Assembly: GCF_001619985.1 (NCBI RefSeq)
Contig: NW_017264195.1
Span: 868,001 to 932,000, forward strand
Reading direction: 5' to 3'
Origin: Xylona heveae TC161
Taxonomy: Eukaryota > Ascomycota > Xylonomycetes > Xylonales > Xylonaceae
DNA length: 64,000 nucleotides
Shown here: positions 1 to 10,402 of the stretch, piece by piece
How positions within the stretch are numbered: position 1 is the stretch's first letter
How the letters are laid out: the number at the start of each line of letters is the position of its first letter
The notes under the pieces: model-generated
Told to the model about the DNA's origin: nothing
Databases searched by the model: none
The model's input: only the letters and a program-made list of their open reading frames with translations
Translations under genes and position numbers: made by a program

Positions 1-2991
1 GCAGGCTCTTGTGAAAACTGCGCCAACGGCTTCCTCGGGACAGGTGCCCTCGGTCGATGTCTTGACAAGGACAGGGGAATGGCGCCAATTGTAGAGTGCT
101 CTTCCTGTAGTCTTTGACTAAAGTTGTCTTCCGAGTTTGATGTGCCTCTTGCTTTCTTGGTATAAGAGACCTCACAAGGAAGATTAGGCAATTCATAGGG
201 CACATGTGTAGAAACCATATCCGTATCCAGCCGGGAATTTGCCAAAGACGAGCGAGGGAAGTTGGAGACGATATCAAGCTTGTTTTGGACCGAGCCAGGC
301 TTTGCAAAAAAGCTTGTCAGTCGAGATTGCCTGGCGCCTGCAATCGCCGCTGACTTTTCACCTATTTCGGGGAGCCCGGGAAGGCGCGACGGTTTTGTTG
401 AGCTCTTGCAGCCAGTGCGATTTTCCAAATCGGTATGGCTTTCACGACGCGATGGCTCAGCTGTCAAGCCGGCATTTTGTGAATGTTGTCCAGCACTTAT
501 GAAGCCGTTCTGAATTGTGGTATTGGAGATGGAAAAGGATGAGTCGCGTTGCATGGTGATTGGCAGAGATTGCTCGGCAAGCGAAGTTTTATATTGCTCA
601 GCGCCAGGAGCGGACAGCTTGTGACGTTCCAAAGATGTGAATTTCGTGGACCATCGTTCTCCGGCATGCTGAGCATTGCCTAATTGCAAGCCGTCGTGAC
701 GGTCCCCATTGTTTGCGACCATTTCTCCATTAAGTGGCCATATGTCATCCTCTAAGCTCTTCAAGCCATGGTTTTCTGGCAACGTCAATTTGGGCGGACA
801 GCTGCGTCCGAGTATTTGAGCGAGCGATCCGGCAACGACCGATGTGAAAGAGGGGCCTTTATTCTGAAGAAGCGCCGCAAGAGTCTCGCTAGATAGGAAT
901 TGAGACAATTTTGTGCAGTCTAGAACGTGTCAATCCTCCATGTCAAAGAGCAGAAAAGCCAGAAAGTCGAGGCAGCGCGCTCACCTTGATTAGAATTTTT
1001 GGTCGGGCAGCTCAAATAAAGCAGAGCTTTTGCTCGTGTCATTGCAACATAGAGGAGTCTGCGCTCCTCGTCCATATCGTCTGATCGTGAGTGAGGTATG
1101 GAACCTTGATAAGCTCCAGGAATAAATACAACAGGCCACTCTAAACCTTTTGCCGCATGGATGGTTGATATTACGACTTGGTCATTAATGCCGGCCTGTG
1201 CGTCCTCTGGTTTGATTTCAGAGGACAGTGCCACGTTTGCAAGAAACCTTGCGAGCCCGTCTTCGAAGGATGTGGGCTTTTGTTGAGGTAATTCCTCAAC
1301 TTCGGGGAGACTTTCGTCTTCGTCGGATCCATTCTGTATCGAAAGTGAGAAATCGGATGCCTGTGCCACGAGTTCTTGAACATTCGCCCATCTGGATTCG
1401 TGGTCTTCAGAGTGCGTCTTTTCCAAGAACTCCTTGTACGCCAACTTTTTCATGACGTTTTCTAACAGGTCCACGAGGTTAAACTTGGATTTGGTGCAGT
1501 CAGAGAGCATTTGTCTGGACTCAATTATAAGATTTGAAAGTGATGAGAGCCCTTGCTGAGCTACCTTTGTGAATTTAATTTTGGACGTCAAGTTTCCTCG
1601 TAAGACTCCGCTAATGAGAGCCCATAGAGTCATTGAATTTGTCTCTGCCTCTTCTAGGAGGTTTTTGATGGTGGTTTCGCCAATCCTGCGGGAGGGCACA
1701 TTGATAATTCGAGCGAGCGCATCGCTATTTCCCGGATGACTGATGATTCGGAGGTAGTCTAAAAGAATTTTGATCTCAAGTCGGTCGTAAAACCTCCAGC
1801 CGCCGACCATGCGATATGCGATTCCAGCTTTGCCACAAGCGGACTCGATGTGTCGAGATAAAAAGGCCGAGCGGACAAGTATAGCAAAGTCCGAAAGGCG
1901 TAATAAGCTTCCAGTGAGCGCAAGAGAGCGCTTAATTTCCGTGACGATCCATAAAGCCTCTGTAGCAGCAGAATGAAGTTTCCTCAGGACCGGACGGGTG
2001 CCAACACAATGGGTGGGTATGAGATTATTGTTTGGACGGGATGAGTCTTGTTGAATGACTTCCATTGCAGAAAGGAGGATTGAGCCAGAAGATCGGTAAT
2101 TCTGCTCGAGAAAGACAGTCAACGTGTCTGGATAGCACTGCTGCATGCGTTTGAGGTTTTCAATTTCTGCGGAGCGAAAGCCATAAATGCTTTGATCAGG
2201 GTCGCCCACAATGGTGATTCTCTTTTGATATTGAGAAAGCAGACACATCAACTCAAATTGGATGTGATTCGTGTCTTGAAATTCGTCTATTAAGACGGCC
2301 TGCACTTTTGAGACACATTTTGGGTGCTGCTGAAGTAATTCGACGCAACGGACCAAGAGGTCATCAAAGTCGAGAAGGTTTGACTGAGCCAAAGTCAATT
2401 CGTACTCGCGGTAGGCAATTGCAAATTCCTGCTGATCGAGAATCTTGGAAGTGTGATTCTTTGCCGTCACATCATCGTGTGATATGCCTTTTGCCTTGCT
2501 GTTTGAGATGCGTGTGCGAGTTGCTGCAGGATCAATATTGAGTTTGAGCCGCTTGATGATGCGCTATACTTGTGTTTTAGCCCTCATCAAATCGTCGCAG
2601 ATTATCCTCAATGATCGACTACCTTGATAATGCCTAAGCTGTCGCTGCTGTCTGCGATGCCGAAGCGTCTTTGAATGCCAATCAGGTGACCATAAACGGC
2701 AAGATAGCGACGACAAATAGAGTGAAAAGTACCAAGGACAAGCTTTTTCCCTAAATCATCTCCGACAAGTGAGCGAACCCGTTCTCCCATCTCTCGGGCA
2801 GCTTTGATAGTAAAGGTCGTAACGATGATATTGGTCGGGTCAAGGCCATCATGTGCGAGGAGATACGCGACACGAGCCGTAAGCGTCTTGGTTTTTCCTG
2901 AGCCTGGAGGAGCGAGAATCTGTAAAACCGAAGCGGGACTGGTCACTGCCGTGCGCTGTGCGCCATTCAGGCCGTGTAGAATCGTATCCAT
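1..2991 (-). CDS. srs2: SRS2-type UvrD/Rep family 3'-5' DNA helicase (3' end cut by window)
   Basis: Superfamily 1A helicase of the Srs2 kind, which strips Rad51 filaments and blocks unwanted recombination at forks. Exons 2991-2623, 2563-985 and 919 to beyond base 1; introns 2622-2564 (59 bp) and 984-920 (65 bp) restore one frame. Visible motifs: Walker A APPGSGKT near residues 28-35, motif Ia TFTIKAA, Walker B LIDEFQDTN, motif III GDPDQSIYGFRS, motif IV QNYRSSG, motif V STIHAAKGLEW, motif VI RLLYVAMTRA. The tail after the helicase core is open to the window edge and hydrophilic, and contains QSRLTSFF near residue 847, a canonical PCNA-binding (PIP) box. The Met start matches the short N-terminus before Walker A usual in fungal orthologues. 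The extreme C-terminus, where yeast Srs2 carries its SUMO-interacting motif, lies outside the window. Family certain; orthology to SRS2 rather than another UvrD member very likely from the long tail. Confidence 0.93.
306..329 (-). other. PIP box (PCNA-interacting motif) in the SRS2 tail
   Basis: The minus-strand reading frame of the last visible SRS2 exon reads QSRLTSFF, an exact match to Q-x-x-[LIM]-x-x-F-F. It lies in a Ser/Thr/Pro-rich disordered tail about 190 residues after helicase motif VI. The match is seen directly; PCNA binding is inferred. Confidence 0.8.
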
Positions 2992-3092
2992 GCTCCGTAG
3001 TCTCCATGGGCTCTCGTTTCGGTGCTTCGTAGATGTTATCGTAATGGAAGTGTTGGGGAAGACGCGACGTCAACAACTGGGGTAACACGAGG

Positions 3093-3100
3093 TCACGTGA
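3093..3100. promoter_or_regulatory. TCACGTGA palindrome upstream of SRS2
   Basis: Perfect 8-bp palindrome about 100 bp upstream of the SRS2 start codon, in the 222-bp gap between SRS2 and the USP gene. CACGTG is the core of bHLH/Cbf1-type sites. Function here is inferred only. Confidence 0.4.
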
Positions 3101-3213
3101 GGTTCTCAATCGAGTAACCACCGAACCATGGAAAGCCGTGTGCTCCAACGACAGTCACAACGAAAATACATTCTCCCTGCGTCGAGGAGGCAGCTCCCTG
3201 GCATCAGGCTGGC

Positions 3214-5590
3214 TCATTTCCTCCGAAGAAAGAAAAGATAGCCGTCACGCCGCTTCGCCACCTCCTCTTCGCTCATCTCCCGCACTTTGTGGTCGTTGGC
3301 GAGCCACCACTTACCGCTGGTTTTCACCAGGGCCGTGTAGTGGCCGGCGTTGATTCTGCACGACGTTCTTGTTAGCATACGCTTGTGATGTAAAGGACAA
3401 TTCGGATTTTGTAAAATGGCATGAAGAACTTACGTCTGACCACAGTGCTCTACGACTCCGTAGACCTCGTACTTGCCCTTGGGGGCGACCTCGGTCGGTC
3501 CAAACCACTGAGAAAGGTCTAATTCCCCTACGGGAAGCTCAACCTTTGTTGTGATTTTTCCCTGCCAGTCCACACGCCCAAGATGGACGACCAAGTGATC
3601 AGGGGTCTCCACAAGGTAGGTGGCCTTGGAGACGCCTCCCGCCTTGTTGCAAAGTTCACACTTGTAGTCGGAAAGATCCAGTGGATCTTTAACGCTTGCA
3701 AAGCAGCGCTCTAGGGATGTAATCCCTTTTTGACGTTCAAGTGTGAGGTCCAAGCAATTGAAGGTCGCGAAGGTGTCATTGACTCGTCCACACTTGGAGC
3801 AAGTCATCTTGTCAACCTTTCTACCTTGGAAGACCCTATCGATGGTCGTAGGTCCTTTCGCTGCACTCGGCTCATCGCCTTCTGGTATCGGACCGTGCTC
3901 CGAGAGCTCTTCTTGGCTTAAAAGCGCGAAGAGCTCGCCCAGAAATTGATGAGCGTCCTGCTGCTCTTCTCCATCGAACCCTTCCCGCACAGTCCCGTAC
4001 GCTTCCTGGAAGGCAAGCGGTGAGAGGATCTCCTGCGATTCAGGTTCTCCGGACATTTTTTGTAGAAGTCGACCGAGCAGTCCCGAAACCGACCTAGAAT
4101 AGCATATTAGCATTGAACATACGAGATCAGAGAGACTGCAGCGACTTACAGCCGGTCGAACGAGCATCGCCTGAACGCCTCCTTGACCGTCTCCTTTATC
4201 TCAGACGCTTTTCTCTTGCTGAGTCTGACGAACTCACGGAGATCGCTGTCTGGGACACCGCAATCAATAACGTCATGCAGTGTCGCTGTCGCACAATAGT
4301 GCTCTGAAAAAGGAGCCGTTTGCGCAAGGCACTGGAGGACGGCGTTGCAAAAGCATGCATACCTATGGTTATGAAGACCAATCGGTCGTGACTGGGTCAC
4401 GCCAGGAGCGACGGCGACCTTCTTCTCTGCAGTTGCCTGCTGAGTTTCTGGCTTCTCGGCTTCCTTGGATGCAGCTGGAGCGTTTTTCAAGCTGTTTCCG
4501 CTGCTTGGGTCGCTTGCTGTGGCTTGCAGCTCAGATCCCAAAACATTGGAAGCTTGAGGAGTTGATGACTCCCGCTCACTCTTCTTGGCCGTAGATCTCC
4601 GTTTCACTGGTTCAGTAGCTGTGGCAGGCCTACTTGATACCGGATCTACAGGAGTCTCGGAAGTGGTTGGTCCAACGGCCTAAACGGCATCATCAATGTC
4701 AGCATGATTCGAATGAACCAGATCTGGAAGGAGAAACTTACGCAATCCAACTTCCTCGGGCCCTTGGCCCTTGCAGCTCTCTTGGCCTTGAGACAGTAGT
4801 TAGTACAATGGTTAAGTGAAGAGGATGGCATGGGTAAATACCGCAGAAGAAACAATCTCCACCTCTCCGCCCTTCTTCGTCGTCCTCTGCAATTGGGTAT
4901 GGTTAGAGCTAGGGCCGAAAAAGGATCGCGAAGAGATGCTCTCACTTGGATCGACTGGGCATTTCTCGTCCCCTTCTGAGTCGCCGTGGCTTTAGCCTAG
5001 AGGGATATGTTAGCCTAGCGGACAGTTAGACAGGGAGAGAGCTCAAATTACCCGGACCGAACTCTTCTCTTCGACTTTCTCAGCCCGCCTTACTGTCGAG
5101 GCATCTGTGGCCTACAGGATTTCAGCAGGGTACAATAATTAGAGGGGCATTTCATGCTCATTACCTTTTTCGACGCTGTCGTGGCTGACCCCTGAGGTGT
5201 TGACCTAGCTTGGACAGCCTATGACCAGCTTCAGCCTTTGTCAACTTTTACTCCAAGATGCAGAGCTTACCGGTTTCAACGCTTTACGCCCTCCAATGAG
5301 GGAGAAGTATGAGGACGCACGAGGCATCACTTCTACCTTCATCTTCTTTGGACTCGGGGGTTTCTCTCCACCCTCTCTGGCCCTCTTTCCAAGATTTGAA
5401 GGCTTCCCGCTCGGGAGACCAACTTGAGAAGAAGCCCTTGCCAGCAAGGTCTAGAGTTTGGCATATCAGTTTCGGGAAGGCATCGGGACTCTCATTCTGT
5501 GGGTGAGCTTACCTTCTGTCTCTTAATCGTTGGCTCTTCCCGGCCAGCCTTCTCCTCCGGATCAGCCTGTCTCTTCCTTTTATCCGCCAT
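3214..5590 (-). CDS. Ubiquitin carboxyl-terminal hydrolase (USP/UCH family, USP36-like)
   Basis: Cysteine deubiquitinase, 614 residues. Exons: 5590-5513, 5450-5271, 5218-5165, 5111-5052, 4996-4946, 4886-4842, 4786-4742, 4679-4150, 4093-3434, 3355-3214. The C-terminal half is the catalytic domain: Cys box GLHNHRYACFCN, QQDAHQF box, zinc ribbon CSKC...CELC, and His box NAGHYTAL followed by WWLANDH. The His box sits in the last exon and is only in frame if the 3433-3356 intron is removed. The first seven exons encode a Lys/Arg/Ala/Ser-rich, disordered, nuclear-localisation-like N-terminus; five of them are only 45-60 nt and the introns between them are all phase 0. Location is probably nuclear or nucleolar (inference). 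The 3' end lies 222 bp upstream of SRS2 on the same strand. Confidence 0.92.
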
Positions 5591-6845
5591 GTCTATCCAA
5601 CGGCAAGACAAGTCGAAATAGCGGGAAGGACTCTCTAAACAACTGGGAGCGTCAAAAATAACGAGAACTAAACGGCAACTATAAAAATAGTGCCTAGCAG
5701 TAATCGAGATTTTGTGTTCGCATCAACCGGTTGGTACGAGGAGAGGAAAGAGAAGAATTGGAGGCGAGAAGGGGAAGAAATATGACTGCTCGCTAGCGCG
5801 GTTCCCTCTCTCAGATTTGCGTGGCTGGGTGCTCATTCACTGAGTTGACACAATAGCATTGCTCTGCCGACTCGTTTTTTCTAACTGACAAGCTCTATAG
5901 ACAATAGCAATAGCAAGAAATACTATTTTTATTGGGTATTCATGAATGCCCCTTAAGCAGTACTAGCTCTCAATTATTACTTCACAACAGCACACGTCTC
6001 AAGGGACCGCCTTTACAATAGTGCATGGCTTTGGCATTGGGTCCTTATTGTAGATCACGTCAAAAGCCGCGTACTAGAATTTAGGAAAAGATTCGACAAA
6101 CACAATAGCTTTAGATTAAATTCAAGACGTATGTCTGGGATGACCTATTGGCTACGTTTTCCACTTGATTCTAGCAGGTTGGCCTTTGCCGATTAAAGAA
6201 AAAGGATCGACTCCATTTCTACCGTTCCATTGTCTGCTAGATGAGTCTTCAGTTGGGGGTTCTGTCAGGAGTCTTGATCCGCGAAACCTGCCATTCATCC
6301 AACGCAAATGACTGCGAAAATGAAGTGACTGTATAGATGGGTACTTGCCCTTTCTGTCAATGCAAATTTGGTACCTTTTCAACCTGTGAATAGAAGACCA
6401 TATTTCAAATATATGAAGCGAAAGTGAGTCATCTTCTATATCCATCGGCTCAAATATCCCAGCCGTCTTATTCACTGTTTATATCTCCAAATTTCTGCGA
6501 AGTTGATGTTTCGTGGATCGCGAATTCTCTAGCCAATCAGACTTCACGGTTTGCAGAAGCTAAAATACACTAGCGCGGTGCAGGAGGCGCACGCGCCATG
6601 GGACCGCTTGAGGCGTTCCCTCCGAAACCCCATGGTCCCCACTTCTGTTTAAGCGAGGAACAGCCCCTCCAGGGACCATCAAACTGTAACTTAACCGTAC
6701 GTACTGCCACTGCTCTGCCTCGTCAATTAGAACACATCTCTGCAATATCTATTACCCAACAAGCTTGAAATTGAATTTCAATTTGGCAAAATCCAGTACA
6801 ACTATATAACCTTTTGATCTTTCTTTTATACTATTGTATCCAATT
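5591..6845. other. Intergenic region between the USP gene and the FKBP gene
   Basis: No gene supported. A minus-strand open stretch at 6152-6475 begins with GTG, shows no recognisable domain and has no partner exon. The left 300 bp should hold the USP promoter and the right 300 bp the FKBP promoter, with a TATA-like tatataacc at about 6804. The middle (5870-6130) is AT-rich. Confidence 0.6.
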
Positions 6846-7395
6846 ATGCGTTTTCTCTCGCTCACTTTTGGTCTCCTCGCTGCCGCGGCCTCTTACGTGG
6901 CCGCTTCAGGCGACGAGGTCAAAGTCGACGTCACCAACGCGGTCGAATGCAATCGTAAGACTGAAAGAGGAGATACAATTGAGGTGCACTACCGAGGTAC
7001 TTTGGCCTCGGATGGCAGTCAATTTGATTCCAGCTACGACCGTGGCAGCCCCCTCTCATTCACGGTCGGTAAGGGCATGGTCATCAAAGGGTGAGTTTCA
7101 CGAGAAAGCTTCACCCTAGAATATAACGATTTCTTTCTCTATTCTAACTACTTTATTTTCTTCAATATAGCTGGGATGAAAATCTACTTGATATGTGCGT
7201 TGGCGAGAAGAGAACTCTTACGATCCCACCTGCGTTTGGCTACGGTGACCGCGGCGTCGGACCTATCCCGCCCAAGGCTACTCTGGGTATTTAAAACTGT
7301 GCCTCAAGAATTTATCAACCATTTACTAACAATAGTTTATAGTTTTCGAGACCGAACTGGTCGGCATCCGAGGCGTTTCAAAGGACGAGCTATAG
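6846..7395 (+). CDS. FKBP-type peptidyl-prolyl isomerase of the ER (FKBP2/FPR2-like)
   Basis: Proline cis-trans isomerase of the FK506-binding family, 137 residues. Exons 6846-7090, 7171-7286, 7343-7395; introns of 80 and 56 bp, the second with a perfect tactaac branch site. The first ~21 residues form a signal peptide with an alanine-rich core. The FKBP fold follows directly: [45 protein letters not shown]. The protein ends in exactly ...VSKDEL, an ER-retrieval signal, which fits the FKBP2/FKBP13 lumenal subgroup and a role in secretory protein folding. Two AGs occur at the end of intron 2; only the downstream one (7342) keeps the frame. Confidence 0.95.
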
Positions 7396-7611
7396 ATTAT
7401 ATATGGAGATTTACCCGGCACATATCTACAGACGAATTGTCGATTCTTGACGACCGAGACCATCTCATATTGAAATAAAATACTCTTTTGTGGTAGCTAG
7501 ATGCAAGGGTCATATAATATTTCTATGTCCTTATGACATTGGCCATTTCCTCGGACATTCAGGTCCATGATGTGCTCTAGTGTTAGGTTTATGTGTATCC
7601 GAACTTGTTGT

Positions 7612-8134
7612 TTAATCCTCCATAGCTGATTGTTCCATGACCTCTACGCCATTCTCCAATTCTCTGATTCTTTGTCCAGCTCTGCGCTTTACCTCCGCAC
7701 TGACTTCGGGGTCAGACGTTTCTAGTATCCGATTGTACGTCTCAAGAAGCTTTGTGAGTTCTTCTCTGGCCGCTGCTCGGTCGTCCGCAGCATACACCGT
7801 CTTCTTCTCGGTTTCCTCGACCGCGATATCAAACTGTCATATCCGTTCAATATATGATCCAGAGTATCGAGCTGGAATAGAATAATTTCGTCATACCTCG
7901 TCCTTGGCAGTAAAGTAACTGTATAGTGGTATTAGCAAAACAGTCCAACGACACTGAACACTAGGCATCCGAAGCTCACAGTTCCTGAATTTCCTCCATT
8001 GCCTCATCGGCAGCACCTTTGTTGTCGGCGAATTGGCGAACGAAAGGAATGCGCGATGACGTTGGTGCAACGATGCTCCTTGGTAGCCTGGGGCGAGGAG
8101 CAATTGTGTGCATTGGCCGCAACAGACTCGTCAT
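7612..8134 (-). CDS. Small conserved-looking protein, probably mitochondrial, function unknown
   Basis: 132 residues from exons 8134-7980, 7918-7897 and 7833-7612. The middle exon is only 22 nt (LYFTAKDE across the joins). The N-terminus has several Arg and Ser/Thr and no acidic residue for about 40 positions (RPMHTIAPRPRLPRS..), typical of a mitochondrial presequence. The mature part is highly charged and helical: DEAMEEIQEL, AREELTKLLETYNRILE, EVKRRAGQRIRELENGVEVM. I recognise no domain. It could be an assembly factor or an accessory subunit, but nothing in the sequence decides that. Transcribed divergently from the cytochrome b5-like gene at 8654. Confidence 0.75.
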
Positions 8135-8653
8135 CTGTAAAGAGAGAAAACCTCTCCAAGCATATCTCGACAACATCTTGATTGAAAATGAGAAGAAAAT
8201 GCAGATCGATGCTGTGTACACTTGCCCTTCTTACCTCGTCAGCAGCAGCTCAACAGCTTTTGGCGTCGCTCGCTGTCCCTTGGTGACATAATCATCCCTA
8301 CGACATCTCGCTAATCAGCACCTTACCGCCAGGCCGCCCTGCCGCCTTCAGGTTATTCCTATGTACCTATGAGCACAAACATTGAATGAAGATACCTTAA
8401 ACTACTTACGAATGGGGGTCTCGTGCTGCGCTGCCCCTTGCTGACAGACCCCACGTTCCAGAACAACCGCCGGCAAAAAAAGGGTTCGGCGCCAAAAGGC
8501 ATTCTGTAGCTAAAAAGCAAACAACCAGTCAACCCCGTCCACTGTACCTGTCGGTGGACAGTCCTACAAAGCGTCCATCCTCGACGCCGTTGAGGCGCTA
8601 CATCTTTCGGCATTTAGGACTCTTCACTTCTTTCGAGAGTTCAGTGGGTTACA
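8135..8653. other. Divergent promoter region
   Basis: 519 bp between the small mitochondrial-type gene (-) and the cytochrome b5-like gene (+). No ORF worth calling; presumably holds both promoters. Confidence 0.6.
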
Positions 8654-9976
8654 ATGGTGTTACTGGGAATTTCCCTCCTCGTCGCGTCGCTCTCCTTTTT
8701 ACTCTATCGACATCCGCCAGGATTCTGGTACTCTTTCCAGAGACAACTCGCGCATATCAAAAATGGAAAGAAACCGACAGAGAAGAGCACAGAGCAAAGA
8801 AATATAGATCTAAACGCTTCTCATCGCAATCATGCGCGCGACGAGAAGGTGACCGATGCTGCCGCCACCACCACCGCCGCGATACCACCAGCGGCGACAG
8901 AGCAACCCAACCTTATCTCAACATCTTCGTCCATTTCTACAATAAATCAAACAAGCACTTCAAACGACGCTGCGTCGTCACCAGAAACTACACCGAAAGC
9001 ACTTCCTTCTCAACCTGCTAAATCAACTCCCTCTATCCCATCGTTCTCTCTCGACGACCCCTCTACAACAAGCAATCACAAAGCCGACGTCTCCTCCGAC
9101 GAAGACGACGACGATGACGAACCTCCCATTTTTCCCGCCAAGAAATCTGCTCAGCGTGCCGGCTCCTCTGCACGCAATGCATTTACAAAGTCTCCTCCAG
9201 CTCCAGTTCCGTCTCTCTCCACAACTTCCACCTCTCCGATTGGCGTCAGCAGTCCCGCATCCACACTAATGCCACCTCCTCCACGACCCACGCCACCCTC
9301 TGCCGCCGCACGACTTCGCGCAGGACCGTCCACATCTACATCTTCTTCAACGCTCTCCGTTCCATCGCGCATACCACCAACATCTTTATCCCCCGCTGCC
9401 GCCGCACGAGCTCGACCCACGCCCTCTTCCTCTTTATCTCCCTCCTCCTCATCTCCCTCCTCCTCATCTTTAAGCCCATCTCTATCAAATCCTCCAACAA
9501 AATCGCGTGCATCCCAAAAAGTCATACTCCAGCCAGGCCACTCTCCACTCGACTGGGCCGAGCTCTGCCGCTCTCACGCCCGCGCACAGGCTCAGGCCTT
9601 TCCCTCTTCCTCCTCTTCCTCGCCCTCCGCCGTCCCTTCAATCCTACGCGTTCCTCCGTCCCTACTCAAGTTGAACAACGGCCGCCATGGTCGACCGGCA
9701 TGGACATCATATTACGGCCGCGTGTACGATGTTACTGCCTATCTACCTTTCCATCCGGGCGGTGAAAAGGAACTGTTACGTGCGGCGGGCCGCGACGGCG
9801 CGAAACTCTTTGAGCAGGTCCACCCGTGGGTCAATTGGGAGAGCATGTTGAACGTGTGGATGGTAGGGGTCATGGTTGACGAGCAAGATGCGGATGCGAA
9901 TGCGAATGCGAATGCCCACGCCCAGGGAGGTCAGGCTGGTCAGCAGTCAAGGGGCCAGTGGGATGAGATGGATTAG
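8654..9976 (+). CDS. Membrane-anchored cytochrome b5-like heme protein (IRC21-like)
   Basis: 440 residues in one exon. An N-terminal hydrophobic segment (residues 2-18, VLLGISLLVASLSFLLY) looks like a membrane anchor. A Ser/Pro/Thr/Ala-rich linker of about 270 residues with poly-Ser runs follows, then a cytochrome b5 domain from about residue 330: GRVYDVTAYLPFHPGGEKEL with the first heme-ligand His at 367 (HPGG) and the second candidate at 390 (QVHPWVNW). The HPWVNW ending resembles yeast Irc21 and the b5 part of NCB5OR rather than microsomal b5. There is no flavin or desaturase domain, so it is an electron-carrier module whose partner is not shown here. The C-terminal tail has an Asn-Ala repeat. 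Confidence 0.88.
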   Translation: MVLLGISLLVASLSFLLYRHPPGFWYSFQRQLAHIKNGKKPTEKSTEQRNIDLNASHRNHARDEKVTDAAATTTAAIPPAATEQPNLISTSSSISTINQTSTSNDAASSPETTPKALPSQPAKSTPSIPSFSLDDPSTTSNHKADVSSDEDDDDDEPPIFPAKKSAQRAGSSARNAFTKSPPAPVPSLSTTSTSPIGVSSPASTLMPPPPRPTPPSAAARLRAGPSTSTSSSTLSVPSRIPPTSLSPAAAARARPTPSSSLSPSSSSPSSSSLSPSLSNPPTKSRASQKVILQPGHSPLDWAELCRSHARAQAQAFPSSSSSSPSAVPSILRVPPSLLKLNNGRHGRPAWTSYYGRVYDVTAYLPFHPGGEKELLRAAGRDGAKLFEQVHPWVNWESMLNVWMVGVMVDEQDADANANANAHAQGGQAGQQSRGQWDEMD

Positions 9977-10402
9977 CTCATTTCAACTATTTTTTTTTAT
10001 TTTTTATTTTTCATTCTCATTTTCATTTTTATTGTTCATTTGACCGCTCTATTTCATCTTGGGGTGTTGCAGCGGTGGGACGACGAATAAGATGCTGAAA
10101 GATCGATATACATTACTGATACCCGTACGCCTGGCTCTATGCATTGTAGACAGTTAGATATTAGACACGCCATGGCTAGACTAGAGAGCATATACACATA
10201 ATTTTCAAATGCAAGAACAGCACTGGCTTCACCAGATGAATGTTTCTCTACCATTGATGATGAAAATGGACATAATATTGGGAGTGAGACAGAAAGTAAA
10301 ACGTGCTTGAGATGTATTTCTTGCCCATGTCATGGACGGGACGTACGTAGGCATGCATAAGGTACTAGCTAGCAACAAGTCCGCAAGGATCCATTGGTAC
10401 AT
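9977..10402. other. Convergent 3' region
   Basis: Between the 3' ends of the b5-like gene and NBS1. A T-rich run at about 9990-10040 probably belongs to the b5-like 3' end. No other signal. Confidence 0.6.

Noticed and set aside
6152-6475. Minus-strand open frame of 107 codons
   Set aside because: Starts with GTG, no domain, no joining exons, composition like the flanking intergenic DNA.
9151-9525. Minus-strand Glu/Asp-rich frame inside the b5-like gene
   Set aside because: Shadow of the poly-Ser/Pro linker on the other strand.
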